A stretch of 64,000 nucleotides of DNA from Phytoseiulus persimilis (Eukaryota > Arthropoda > Arachnida > Mesostigmata > Phytoseiidae), in NCBI GenBank assembly GCA_037576195.1, contig CM075103.1, positions 8,432,001-8,496,000 on the forward strand, read 5' to 3'. The position numbers were made by a program, and so were the translations under genes. Numbering within the stretch: position 1 is the first letter of the stretch; every line of letters starts with the position of its first letter. The notes under the pieces are model-generated. The model did not search any database, was not told the origin of the DNA, and saw only the letters and a list, made by a program, of their open reading frames with translations. Below, piece after piece: positions 45,101-57,613 of this stretch.

Positions 45101-46800
45101 ACGTCTGGAAGTCGCGTCCGTGTACGGGGAGAGAACGTGGAAGTAATTTTGGAGCGGCCACGGCCGCAATCTGCGGCCGCTTTTTGTAGCGATCATTATG
45201 CCCGCTGATGGACGTAAGCCCGTCCCGAGGCGGCGGGACATTCGAACGTGCCAAGCTTACGTGTGATCATCCGTGAGGAAAAGTTTCAAGTAATCGGCTT
45301 AGAGCATGCAACCAGTTTGGAAGCGACGCCGATGATCACGCCTTGCGGGGACGACGCCGGAGTGGAGGGATGAGGTCGAGGAAGGGTGGGGGGGGGGGAA
45401 GTTCGGTGAGGGGAGAGAACAGAAATAAGGGAAGCGCCGAAGACTCCCCAGAAAGTGTGGAGCTCGGGGCTCGAGTGACGTGGCAGCAAACGCTAGATGC
45501 AGTTGTTGACGAAGGATGGGTATTGTCCAGACTAGGAGGCCCTCGGCCACTCGCTGTCGAATCAGCGACGCCTTCTTCACAGTTTCAAGAGAGGAATACA
45601 GAGGATCAAAGAAGCTGGAGCGGAGCCCTAACAATCTCCGGCAGAGGGATACGGCACGCAACCAGCTTTGTATTCCCCTCGAATCTGACGAGGGAAGAGG
45701 GAAACTGCAGCAAGGAATAACTGGCGTGAAACGAGGCGGAAGCGAGGGGAACCAGAAGCAGTTGAGAGGGTTCACGGTGAAAGAAACGAGTAATCCTCCC
45801 GGAGCGCTGAGCGGAACAAAGTCATCGTTATGGTACATCGTCTCGCTAAGCGAGCTCGAGTCGCGAGATTAGAGCACCACGGAGGGTTTCGCGAGGGAAC
45901 GCGAGACACTCTCGGCTCCACGCAGCACTCCCTTCTGCCTCGGCTGAGGAGGTATGTTGTCCTCAAATAATTTCACACCGGACCGGGAGATTCGCCCCGA
46001 CGGACAGAAAGAAAACTCGACGGGACGGGTTTGCCACTGCCTGCCTCTCCACTGCCCGGAGTCCGTGGAGCACCCCACTGGTGGAGGACCTGGTCGCCTC
46101 CGCTGATCGAATGACATTGTCACAGGACGGAGGTGATTCACCCATGTCGGCGGTGATGATTCCGGTGATTAAGTCCGCCGTTTCGGAGACCGCGGAATAA
46201 TGCCGAACCTGTCGTCAGAATAGACGCCGGTACGTCCTGGTGCCATGGGGCTACCGCGATGACTCCATTAAGAACAACTGCATCCGCAAGAATCCATTAA
46301 CAAGTTCGGCAACCGTGTTGGCACACGGAACACGCTTCCACGCGGCAGCTACTAGCCAGGGTCCGGCGGCTCGACGCGTTCAATTACGACGGTCCCAAGA
46401 CTTGTTGAATTTTAACGCGGAGTCGACTCCCGCCTTAAAATTTCCTGAAGAAACTTCTTCCTAGACGAGGTTCACGGCGGCAGCAGCAGCGAGAAAGCAA
46501 CGTCGGGAAAGATTCTAACGGGTGACTTCTCCCGGCAACAATTCCAGTGTTGGCGTTGGAACATGGAGCTGCGTTCATGCGCATAGACGAACCCAGAGCC
46601 ATTTTTGCGCGCTCGCCGAGCACACAAAGTCTGGACATTGTATGAGCCATGTGCGTTGTTGCTGAAGGCTGAGCTTGAAGGATTTGTAGCCAGTCTCCAC
46701 CAGAGGAGGAAGACACGCGGAAAAACGGAGGAAAGGTCAAAGAGATTCTCGAGGGCAAGTAAGCAATACGCTTCAGTGACGTTGGTCGGAGAGCAGATGC
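39189..46800. other. Intergenic, no recognised gene
   Basis: The - strand at 40000-41600 has a chain of open stretches with frequent frame changes that reads like eroded coding sequence, but no family motif is visible. An exact 8-bp palindromic pair CGGCCGCA / TGCGGCCG with a 3-base loop lies at 45161-45179. G runs of 11 lie at 43114 and 45388. Confidence 0.35.
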
Positions 46801-46845
46801 AGAGGACAGCGGGGAGGAACGCATTCGACGTTTCATTCGACGGCA

Positions 46846-46926
46846 GCGATAGCATCCGAAGATCAGATTGTCGTCAACATCTTCGGCGAAGTCTTGTGGA
46901 TAACCGCGCCGTACAAGGTGGTTAAC
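46846..46926 (+). CDS. Candidate exon A of an unrecognised gene
   Basis: Reads AIASEDQIVVNIFGEVLWIT followed by APYKVVN and then a strong donor GTGAGTAAGG at 46927. The upstream limit is uncertain; an acceptor GACGGCAG ends at about 46845. The phase at the donor is 0, matching the downstream candidate exon at 47160. The peptide is amphipathic and protein-like, but I cannot name a family. It could also be a chance open frame. Confidence 0.3.
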
Positions 46927-47159
46927 GTGAGTAAGGAATTTTCTTACCCTTCCTTCTTTTGCTCATATCTCGGTAGAAGAAAACCCGACTCTGGGAATTT
47001 GTTTTTCGATCGACACCTGAAAGGATGGCACATCTTTTCCACCTTGATTTGCTTCAATCGGTGGAGAAATCACTCTCAAGGAAAGCCGCGTAAAATGTTA
47101 ATTCTTTTTGAACTCCCCCGGAAAACTTCCCGTGAAACGTCCTAAGTGGAGTCATGCAG

Positions 47160-47565
47160 TTCGTCATCATTTATTTGGATGCAGCAGAAGATGCCTCTCA
47201 CTCGCGGAAGAAATGGCGAGAATCGGTCAGAAGCCGGAGAGAGGGCGACCGATCGCATCAGCATCATGAGAGTCTCTCATCTGTTGACAAGATGTTGCCT
47301 CGCTCCAATCGCCCCGTATCTACTCATGGGAGCCGGATTCGACAAAATTCCTCGATGGCGAAAAAGGGTGATCCGGAGGCCGATCTGACAAAACTTCGTA
47401 AGATACCACAAAGTGGCTCGTTGTCGATAGGCCAGTTTGGAGAAAACAGAACGGGCATTCATCGATTCCTCCACGGAAGTGGATCACAATTGTCACAACT
47501 CTCTCTGGCCTGTGAACTGACGGTTTTTGAATTCCTACGCGAAGCAAACTGCAATGCGCGTCACA
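47160..47565 (+). CDS. Candidate exon B of an unrecognised gene
   Basis: Acceptor GTCATGCAG|TTCGTC, 135 open codons, then donor CACA|GTAAGT, leaving phase 1. Joined to exon A it reads through without a stop. The encoded segment starts FVIIYLDAAEDASHSRKKW, is rich in Ser, Arg and His (about 20 Ser), with possible phosphosites (RQNSS, PQSGSLSIG), and ends SLACELTVFEFLREANCNAR. The composition looks like a disordered regulatory region. No start codon, further exon or family could be fixed. Confidence 0.35.
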
Positions 47566-49033
47566 GTAAGTCAGTCAGTCATTCTTCAGTCAGAAGTTAT
47601 CTGGGAAATCTCCGTCCGCCGAGAAACCGCCCGCCGATCAAGGAAACGATGCTAAGATTGGTCAAAACCATCCGTCTCTGGAGATGCTGGAAATTTTTAG
47701 TTAAGAATTGAGCTTTTCCCGTTTCTCGTCCTCGAAGGAAAACCTGAATGAGCTAAATTTCCAGGCAGGGGAAAAAGTAGGAAGATAGACCTGGCAACTT
47801 AAAGAAGCTGCGCCATCCTTCCAGCTATCGATAAAGAACAAGATTTCTAGAATCGGACCATTTTTGACCGTATTCTGATCGGAAGAAGGAAGTGTAAGAA
47901 AATTGCCCACTTACGTTGACCTTCCGGTACACCCCCTCCACATTTTATCTTCGAGAAAGGACCGGGCTCGGTTGCGATTCACGGACTGCCCCGCGGGCCC
48001 TCCTTGGAAAGCTCTCGTGTCTTTGTGGGACCAGCTGCGGCTAGTTCGGACATTCCCCGGTGGCTTTTCGCTGGAATCCTGCCCTGCGAAATCCCCTCGA
48101 CAGAGCTAGGTAAGCCTATTGATGGGCTCAACAAAAACCTAGGCCACAGCTGCAGAACTTCAGCACTATGGAACTTCCTCCATGAACCCTCGATGATCTG
48201 GGGAGTCAGACTAGGAAATATCACAGGGGAAAAATTGACGACGTCGCTGTAGAGGCGTCGAGAAAAACTCAGAGAACATGAAGCTAACAGGAGTGAGAGG
48301 AGAAACGGTGAGGGACTTCACGGGAAAAGGGTATAAGGGTGAAATACAGCTTGGATGGCAGCGGCCTTGAACCGGAACTCAACTTGAGCGGGACAGGGTC
48401 GTTTTCGCAAGAGTATTTCTGTTTCCACCTTCCAATATCGAAAAATACGACGGACACATTTTCTTATTCGCGAGACCCACGGATGCCACAAAGCTGAATG
48501 ACGATTCCTTCGAGAGCTCTCACAATCGCCAGCGGCAGAATACATGAGTTTCTTGTATCAAGGGTCCAGAAGAGATTTTTCCGGTTTCCGCATTCGCGAA
48601 CTCTGACGCGCCCTGGGATCAACACGGGCGTCCGCAATCAAGAACAAGTTCGGTGAACTCAGCGAACTTCGCGTTGTAAGAGGTGATCGATGTTCGGGCT
48701 CGCCCCTTGGCTTTCGCATGCGTAAGAAAATCCGTACTGTTCCACCGAGGCGCTCAAGATGATACGCGGCCCAACTTTAATCGTGGGCAACGAGTCCCCT
48801 GCATCCGAAAATCACCGGCAGTTGTGTTGTCGATCTTAGAGCGCAAACTCGATCTGACGCTGAATGTTAACTAATTCCCTCAAACTAGCCGTCAACCGAG
48901 ATTCCAAACATGTGTGATAGTCAAGGCGGTAGTTTCTCTCCAGAATCGATTGTTGTTGTTGGTCGATCACCGGAATCAGTAACGCTGATTGGAACCCGAA
49001 CTCGTTGCTATTTTTTTTCTCAGAATTTTCCAA
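47566..49033. other. Possible intron and further exon of the same candidate gene
   Basis: A 75-nt open segment at 48035-48109 has acceptor GGGACCAG, donor CTAG|GTAAGC, and a phase that fits exon B. This is weak because one match in three is expected by chance. Nothing else recognised. Confidence 0.15.
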
Positions 49034-50040
49034 ATGGAGATCCTACGCGAGGATATCCGAGCAGTTCTCTTCTTCAAGCTCAAACTCGGAGCAACGGCGG
49101 CCGAGGCGGTTCGCGAACTGTGTGCTGCGTTCTGGTGCTCTTGTGTATTGATCAGGATAGTTGAGAGTTGGTTCCGGAAGTTCCGTCAAGTATAGAAAAA
49201 TCTCAAATATTCCCCCAGGGCGGGTCGACCCACCAAGATTTATGATGAGGTTCTGTGTTCCGCGTTGGAGGAAAGTCCCGGTTCGAGTTCCGTGCAGCTG
49301 GCGAAGAGGCTGGGTGTCAGCGATGAAGCAATGAGGATTCATCTGCACGAGATGGCTAGAAAGGTACAAGCTCGGGAAACTGATACCCCACTATTCGACG
49401 GCCTCAAAGAGTAGCATGAGTGTAGCCATCTGTCTGTCCTTGCTGCAGCGAGAAACCCTGTGCTGCTTTTTCGACCGTATTGAAACCGGAGACGAGGTCC
49501 AGTCCGACAACGAAATGCGGAGCCGTTACTGGGGTTCCACAGAAACGGCTGTTCCGGCGCACGCAGTTCAGAAAGCGATCGCAAAGAGGTCCTGCTCCGT
49601 GTTTTGTGTACTAACAGACGAATCATTCTTCACAAATTCGTGAAACGTGGCGAATCCGTCACTGCCGAGGTCTGCTCTACTCAGCCAGAGCGAGTGCATG
49701 CTGCGTTGCTCAGGAAGCAACCCAGGCTCGTCTTAAGGCGAGAATTCATCCTCCATCACGACAAACCGCGGCCCCATATCGCAGAGAAGACTTGGGACTC
49801 CATCAAATGCTTAAAATAAGGAGTGAAAAAGGAGGACCTCCCACCCTCCGACTGCCATCTTTTCTTGAATTTACAGAACAACGAAATTCTCACTTCAGGG
49901 GACCAAGTGGAAAATGCCGTCGGAACTTCCGTCGAAACAACCAGGTTTTCATCAGAAAAGAATCGCCTCGTTGGTGCATCGTTGGAGTTGTTCAGCTATC
50001 GGGGGTGATTACCTCGATCAGAATCGCATTCGCCAATAGA
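49034..50040 (+). pseudogene. Broken mariner transposase
   Basis: The N-terminal helix-turn-helix part reads MEILREDIRAVLFFKLKLGA ... VESWFRKFRQV, as in mariners (the usual RTVQRWFKKFR). After a stop and frame change comes GRPTKIYDE ... ALEESPGSSSVQLAKRLGVS (second HTH), then a decayed centre, then LVLRREFILHHDKPRPHIAE (second catalytic Asp) and EDLPPSDCHLFLNLQ (third catalytic Asp of the D,D34D triad), with an ending resembling GDY(F). At least three stops or frameshifts interrupt it, and the first Asp block is not clear. Terminal inverted repeats were not located, so the element ends are undefined. Confidence 0.8.
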
Positions 50041-51000
50041 GAGTTGTGCGAGTCCAAGTTTTTTGAGTGGAACCGGGAAAAACCTCTTCGGACCCCCAAT
50101 AGCTTGGAGATGAAACCATACTACTCCTCTCATCTACATCACTCTCGTTCTTCGGAATGCTGTTTCCATGCTCGGCTCACTGAAATCCTTGGGAGGAGGG
50201 GGGCATTGGGTAGAAAAGTTCGCTGATTTTTTCGTTCGGTATTCTAGCCCATGTTCGTGATTCATATGACAACGAGGGTGTCGCAGCTGAGAAAGTTCGT
50301 AAGCCTCCTCCCCTTCCCCTGCGGGTTCAGCCGCCGGTTGGAGAATGGATCGGAGACGCCGGCGTCAGACGAATGGTAGAGGACACATGAGAACAACCTA
50401 CTACTGTCTGGGTGCCGCTGCGGAACCCTCGCCAGTATCCTCGGATGCCTCCAATGTCGTTCCTGCTGGCTTCATTTCCAACGAGTCATATGCTCTCTGT
50501 GTCGGGGTCGAATGTCAAGACGCACAATATTCGGCATCTCTCTGACGAAACTCATCGAGTTATCGACATCTTCGTTCATGGCCTCCGCCAGGCAGGAACG
50601 GTTGAGGTTGATCTGGTCGACTGGGTCCCTCATGCGACCTGCGTCAACTTCGAGAAACCAACGAGCGGCTGGAACGCTTTCGAGCTGTGTTCTTCGACGA
50701 GGTTCTCCACCGGTTCGACCTTCTCTGAAGAAATATCCGGCCGTCTTCTCCGCGCTCCCTTGAGATGCAGGATTCTCTCCGAAACGGAAACGTCTTCCTT
50801 GAAGTTCCGCAGTCTCTCGAGTAGTCGACGATGTTGCGGCGGCGAGAAATTTTCGGGACCATCTTGTTGCCAAGGCCATTCTGATCGTGTATCGTCGCTC
50901 TTTGGTTCTAATAAACTGAGATTCCTTCAGATGAGGAACCTGATAGGGAGCGAACCTCCCACATAACCCTAGATCATATCGGAAAGGCCAAAAATATGCC
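50041..51000. other. Intergenic, decayed coding-like sequence
   Basis: The - strand at 50470-50880 has three partly open frames that read like eroded coding sequence. No family recognised. Confidence 0.3.
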
Positions 51001-51101
51001 AGATTCGTTGTCTGAAGGCTTTGCTGATTGGAAGGTTCGGTATCTAAAGGGTTCGCTACCTGATGGCGGTTTTCGGTCGAGTTTTCGAAAAAAAAACGGA
51101 A
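51001..51101. repeat. TTCGTTATCTG-like repeat, copy 3 (diverged)
   Basis: Contains GATTCGTTGTCTGAAGG, GGTTCGGTATCTAAAG and GGTTCGCTACCTGATGGCGG at 25-30-base spacing, then TTTTCGAAAAAAAAACGG, like the AT-rich part of the other copies. More diverged than copies 1 and 2. Confidence 0.4.
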
Positions 51102-53961
51102 TCACCAGAATTCAGATCATGCCGCAGGCTCTACAACGCCGTGCGAGATCGCGCAAGTGAACACCCTCACCCTAGGACGCCGGCTTCCGGGATCCGACGA
51201 GCGGCATGTCCCTCTTGGGCCGGAACACCTTGAAAAATTACAGGGTAAGTTCGAGTGAGGCTTTGTTGCATCGGCCGTAGAGTAAACCTCAACATGGGCG
51301 CAGATGAATTCGAGCTCCTCAGAGATCAGTTCTGTTCACGAGCGGATTCGGTATGAAGTTGTCTCTCGGCTCTTCCATTGCCATGCGGTCGGAACCCAAT
51401 GCACTCCGGCTTCTCCTCTTCCTCGAGCTCATGACGACTTCTTAGTTCGTTATGTGCTCGATGTACGACTTGATGTCTGGGTCGCTAGTGCTGACGTCAA
51501 TCTCGGGCGAAAGTGAGCTCTGCTCGCGACATATAGTTCACCATGGAACTTTTTGAAGGACGTCGTGTCGATCCTCGGAACGCGTGGGGCTTCTATGAGA
51601 GGAAACATGATCCATGGTTGACATTCGCTTTCGATGTTCCCTCATTCTAGTTGTGAGAGTTCTTTTTCGCTCCGGTTTCTTGTCGCGGTGGCCTTCGAGC
51701 TCTTTCTTGAAGTTTTTGCAGCGATCTTCGTCAGGGCGAATTTGCGGGTTTCCTGGTCGGGTGCGTTTTGTATGTCCACTGTCAAGGTGAGACTTCGTGA
51801 CACGGAGATGAGGTCAAAAGTGCCATGTCCGTAGCTTGAAGTGTTCGTTATCCCTCGTCGACTATTCACGAAGTGAGTATTTATTGAAGGAGCTCTCCGC
51901 ATGGAGCTGCGTCCCTAGGGCCATAACTGTCGATTCGGCAATCGAAGCTATCGCATGATACACGAAAAGGGGATCGTACCGGTGGGAAGTCGCAGATAAT
52001 TCGTATCTAGAACTGGAATTTTCGTCATTTAGTGGGCTGTGGCACGCATCTGAGGAAACAGCAGCGTGCAGAAAGAATCCACGCCGCTGAGCGTGGAGAG
52101 CCCATTGTTCTGGGCTCTCCACGTTCCTGGCTACCGCGGCACCTGCCGCCTTGTGGTGCTCTTGTGGGCGCTGCGGGAGAGATCACGGAGTCCCGAGAAG
52201 AATAATCTCACCAGAACCCGCGGTTCCCTCGACAAGCGAGGTCCCGTAGCGAGAGTAAAAAGCGAAAATAATTACCGGTGCCGGAGACGGGAGATTGCGG
52301 TGGACCAGCTTGTTCCTCTGCTCGAGGAAAGCGTCGTTGCGGTAGACAAGAAACTGTCTCGTTTTTCCGCAGCTCACTCAGAGGAACTATGCGGGAGAAG
52401 AATTAGGGAGGGCTGGGGAAAACAAATAGCTCGAGACGGGAATTAAACGGAGCGCGAGAGAGGCAACACTAAGGGCTCAAGGAGCGAACAACATTTGTTT
52501 GCCTTTTTGTGTTTAGACGGCCGACGTCAGGACACGGAAAAAAGACGTCGATTCTCGGGAGGACGGGGAACGTTTCCAAAAGGAGGAAACCTTTCGAAAG
52601 ACTCCGTCTCTTTTTTCTCCCTAGATCCCCGCGTCCTGGCTCCCGGCTCATTCCAGGGAAGGAAAATGCCTGGAGATCGCATGGAGCTCTCGGGAGAGGA
52701 GAAATCTCTACGACCGAATTCATCAAGCTTCCGATCTCCCTTCCTCCGTTCAGCTCATTGGGTCGACCGTTACATTTGAAATCTATTCCTGCGAGTGCTC
52801 CTCACCGCTCTTCGGGAGATATTTCCTTGTTCCCAGATCTCTCGGAGACGGGGGCGACCCAATGATAAGGTGGTTCCGGAGGGGGAAAAATCGCAGCAGA
52901 ATATTTAGCCCACGTGCCGTACGTGCGCACGCAAACGTATCAAATCACCCCTTCAACTTGGCTGGTGGGAAATGAGTTCGCACTTGCTGACATCACACCG
53001 GACTGCGATGGCGATTGTATGGTCCGGTATCCGAGGGATCTCCGCGAGGCGAACCTTCCTTTGCTTATTGTCACGTCTTGATCGATGAAGAAAGTGCGCG
53101 ATGTATTCTCCCCCTCCCGTCCACTCGTCTTCGTTCGTCGTAGAGTCCTGCGTGGCCGCTATCATCATCAACGGCAGCAAGCAGGGAAGGAGGAAGCACA
53201 AGGAGACCGGGGAAAAAACGTAGGAGATAGGGCATCGGACAGCACAGCGAGAACTGGCCGACCGGTTGACTGCTCGGCCGGTTGGCCGGTCGGCTGACTG
53301 GCTTTCTGTCAGTTTTTATCGTCGAGCTTTGAGCTCTGGCTGAAAGCTTCGTTTGTTGTATCTTCTGAGTGTGGGCGAAACAATGAGATTTTTCCTTGGA
53401 GTTGAATGGGAGAAACGACTCGGTTCAAGCCCGTCTAGGCTTTTCCGCACACAACCCCGCCTTCAGCCAAAGGGCACATCTTCCATTCATCGAGTGCTAT
53501 TCTACGGCGTGAAGGACTGTGGGGCTTTGCGGGCCGACTTGAAATAATGCGATTCTCCGAGCGACATGAACGGACGAATAAATCCAGGAGGCGGCTGCGA
53601 CTGATTTGCAAGTGCGGAGATCCCGAAACGCGGATGATTTCGCCTCCCTCACTGGGCACTGCGCTCGTTTGGGTAGATATCGCCTAGATAACGGAGAATC
53701 GAAAGCTGCTAATTCCAAGGAGGGTCCCGAAATCTGAAGAACCCAGAACGGGAGACTCCGGAGCCAGGAAACAGTTCCATGTGCAGTTCTGGAACGGAAA
53801 TCGTACGGTGCGGTGAAGGCGGAAATCAATGACTGCAATGTTTCTGCTCCCAGGCAGAAGTAGAAGGGAGCAAAGGTTCAGTTTTTCACAATGTGCACAG
53901 GGGAGTGAACTTCGCGAGGAGCTCCCGGAGGAAAATTCCCAGCCTGCCTTCTGGCTTCCCC
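51102..53961. other. Intergenic, no recognised gene
   Basis: An open segment at 51128-51244 has acceptor GCCGCAG and donor CAGG|GTAAGT (phase 1 in and out) and could be an exon. The - strand at 51280-51900 reads like eroded coding sequence. GC-rich CCGG(T)CGG repeats occur at 53255-53300. No firm gene. Confidence 0.3.
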
Positions 53962-54055
53962 ATGAATGCGTTGATCCCGGACGAATGCATTGATTCTGAA
54001 CGAATGCATCGATCCCGACTGCATGCATTGATTCCGAATGAATGCATTGTTCAAC
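53962..54055. repeat. 19-bp minisatellite, about five units
   Basis: Tandem units of exactly 19 bases with consensus ACGAATGCATTGATYCCGA; five consecutive copies with one to five differences each. Confidence 0.85.
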
Positions 54056-57000
54056 GTCAGGGTTCAGAAGCCGTCATGGCGAATGTCCACCACAACTTCA
54101 GCAGAACGAGCGCAGAGAACGACGCGTAACCAGTTCGATTTTCAGAATGACGGACTCAAAACTTGCAACGGAACTCGGTTAGTTTGAAGTTCGGCGGAGT
54201 GAAGAAACAAAGATATGATGATGAAACGAAATACGGTGAGCATTGGTTCATCCCAGGAATGTTCAGCTGCTCGCGGGTCAAGATCTTTATTCCGGGAGTT
54301 CCTGCGTGGTGAAAGTGTTGATGGGCGACGAGTTCGCTGAAGCATCTTTATGGTTTTTCTCAGATCGTCTGGAATTTCTTACAAGCAACGTCAATAAAAG
54401 CTCGCCCTCCGAACTCCCTGGCTCCCTTTCTGCACAAAAATGGTCGCCCGAGACCTCTGATTCATCCTATGTAGTTCTAGAAATTACTCTTATTGCCGGA
54501 GAGGACGTCACCCCATAGCTCGATGAGGCACCTACTCGCACTCAAAGAAAGCTCCCTTCGACCATCGTTCGTTGACTGTCTGGCGGTAGACGTTGTCTCA
54601 GTCAACATTTCCAATCCGGACTCTGTCTCTCCGTATTAGATTCTCCCGTCTGCGAAGAGTAATGAAGTGGCGCAAATAATGGAACCTTATTATATTCGTG
54701 GAACCGAGCCGATGATTGTGAACAACAACAGCGGCTGCATGACGGGCACTGAGGATGACAAGGAGTCGCTTTCTTTCCATCTACTGGTTGTCGCGTTGGA
54801 GTGGCGCCCGGAGAAACAAGGGGCTCCCTGCAAGAATCCCTGGAAATGTCCCAGGTCTTCGGTTCATTTTCCACGAACATGCCTTGTCAGCTGAAAGGGT
54901 AGTCTGATCGTACGTCAAAGACGTGTTACGTATGGTATGGGGTGTCTTTCTTGATATTGAGCCGTTCCCCAACTTGAACGCCTGATAAACGACATACATG
55001 GATATAAAGTTATCCTCTCGAGAAGAGACTCGCGATCGTCTCACTGTTGTGAGCCGGGGGTGTGACTCCCTAGACAAATCGAGAGCCATCAGTGGGTTGT
55101 GTCAGATCGACTTTCGGGTGCAAGGTGGGAACGTTTTTCACCACAGCTCGCATTCTTTGAGAGTCCGAGAGTGCAAAATGAGATCTTGGATAGGGATCAA
55201 TCCGCGAGAGACATGAGGATGTTCGTTCGGAATATTCATCAGTGCATCAGACTCAAGTTTCAGGACTTCCTCACTCCAGGCCGTCTTTCTGACCGAGGAA
55301 TCGGCATCTGCGCCTTCTTCGCCTGTCGTTCGAGCGGACGAGGTTGTGAATTTCGATGGCCTTCTTCGAGTATGTTCGTATGCGGTCTGGGGTGTGTTTC
55401 AAAGTTTGGAATAGCTGGATACATTGCATGGAGACCAGCGCCGGAATCGCGTGCGCATCGCTGCTTACTTCCGTACCACCCAGGATCCTGGGCACCTATG
55501 AACATCATTTGCCCGATATGTCTTTTCCTTGTTGTTCCTGCGTTTTCCCTTTCTCCCGTGTTGAGAATTCCCACTCGGAAGCTCCCATTCAGAACTCGGG
55601 TTCGAGACAAACTCTCCAGTCGGAATACCTTGAGCACTCAATGAGCTGGCAAAGAGGTCAGGCTTTTCACTTCGTGGTACGGAAGTCATCGGATCTTGCT
55701 GAGCCCCTGACGGCGTGAGCACTGAAGCCCTGAGAAAGCCCACGCAACTCCGATTGACATAGAGAACGTATAAAATTCCCATCCGAGGCGGCCAAGCAAG
55801 GAGAAACGAAGGAACACTTGGAAGGGAGGAGAACAAGGAGCGAGACTAAGAAACACAGTCACAAACAAAAACAGGAACACACGGATGCCAAAGCCCACGT
55901 TTCCGGCATTGCGAACTCGGAGCAGTTTCCGGCCCATTTGGAAACAAACTCAGCACTCGACTACACTCGAAGAAAGGCTCGAAAACAGAGGTGAGCGAAG
56001 TACCAGCGAGCACTCGAAGGCTTCGATTCGAGCTAGAGACGACACAGCGACCATTGCAACGAGCCGGAGGTCGCGACACCGAGAGTGAGGAGTCAGCCGT
56101 TGACGCGGTGAGTCCGCGTTGCCACTCTCAGTTCGACCAGCATGGGCGAGAAGACAACGCGACTTTTGGCACTGGCGGACACTGGATCCGTCCAACGGTC
56201 GTACTCAGAGACTGCAGGCTGGCAGTCATTAGTGAAGCAAAAAGCACATCCGCTCGTTGATATATTGGACGAACGAGAAAGGATCTGCATCGCATGCAGC
56301 GGTCGCTTGACTAATTCTCGACTAGTCCGCTCTCTCGATGACTAAACGATTCTGTGGAGCCGCGTCTTGCGGAACTCCGATACGACGATGCGGTGATCTA
56401 GCGCCGAACGGACCCTCCCCAAAACATCAGCGCGAGATTCCCGCAGACTTCCGTAGCGGCTCTCAGACGTCTCCCGCTTCATTCCCGCAACCCGAGCGCG
56501 GGCCACGGTCAGAGCGCTTCCGCCATAAGTTCGAACGGTATCTCGGAATGATTCCCCACTTGCAAAAGTCGCGTTTTGACTAGTCACGCAGAGCTCTTGC
56601 ACCTCTTTAGGGGGGAGAGGGGGGGGGTCCCACTCTCGCATTGGTCATCGCGGGCGCTCGGCACACAACTGTGTGAACCTAACGAAGCTATCGAATATCT
56701 GTTTCTTCCTGCTCGGAGGTCTCGGTTCACTCCCGCGGGCTTCTAGCGAGCTCAGGGCCAGCTCCCCGTCTGACCTCCGCGGAATCCTTCTCGCAGGTCT
56801 ACCGAACGATGAGCAAGCCAACCTAGCCGTCACCGCCCGGAGGGCTGATTTGTTCCAAGAATACTAAATTCAGGAATCCCTGCAACGAACGTGTAAGCCT
56901 TTGATTTGCATATCCCTGCTCCGCCGGACGTCGCGGGCTCACGGGAGAAATCCTTGAGAACATTTGCTGATACGGAGAACAGGCGAACCAGCAGGCTGCC

Positions 57001-57587
57001 TCGAAGTTTCTAATTCGTCTTGCTTTGGAAAATTATCAAAGTCGCATCGGCAGAACGCGAGTCGACGAGCACTCGGTGAGAAACCGATGACGGCGGGAGG
57101 GAACACAGTCAGCGACTGAGCCAGACAGCGTCCGTCCCCTTCAAGGAGTGTGCCGTCGTCGACGACGCCGACTCAGAAAAGATAAGAACCTCTTCGGTTG
57201 ATCCATCGGGATGCTTCACGAGCTCCGTGGACTGAATAGGGTCGACTCATTGATTCGAACAAATCACAGCGAGCGACACGGAGGCTCCCCTCAGCTGAAA
57301 TCACTATCTGATCGTTCACATCGAGCTCGACCTCGAGAAGGTCTCGTAGGAGGATTCGGCCACGATGCATCCGATCTTCTAGCAAATCCTGGATGCGACG
57401 CTGCTTCGGACTCTTCCCAATCGAGACTTTTCGCATCTTCCGTCTCTCGTTTCCGTTTTTGCCTCAACGACATCTCCTCGTCGTTCTCAATCCTCGCCAA
57501 CTCAATCAGAGCTCGAGAGGCCTCCCGCCATCTGTGAAAGATGAATTCAGCTCGCTTGATTCGACCAGAAACGCGAACATTGTTGCA
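54056..57587. other. Intergenic, no recognised gene
   Basis: Holds a TATAAAA at 55769-55775 and a short - strand segment resembling the N-terminus of a trypsin-type protease (55424-55495). Otherwise nothing is recognised. Confidence 0.35.
55769..55775 (+). promoter_or_regulatory. TATA-box-like sequence
   Basis: GAACGTATAAAATTCCC with a GC-rich flank. A 67-codon open frame starts at 55885 but is unlike any family I know, so promoter function is speculative. Confidence 0.15.
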
Positions 57588-57613
57588 GGGGGGGGGGGGG
57601 GGGGGGGGGGGGG
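57588..57613 (+). repeat. Run of 26 G
   Basis: An uninterrupted G run, by far the longest of several G or C runs (9-14 bases) in the window. It could form stacked G-quadruplexes; the exact length in an assembly is unreliable. Confidence 0.9.

Noticed and set aside
45154..45181. GC-rich palindrome followed by T residues, like a bacterial terminator
   Set aside because: The context is eukaryotic and no gene ends here; likely a chance NotI-type palindrome.
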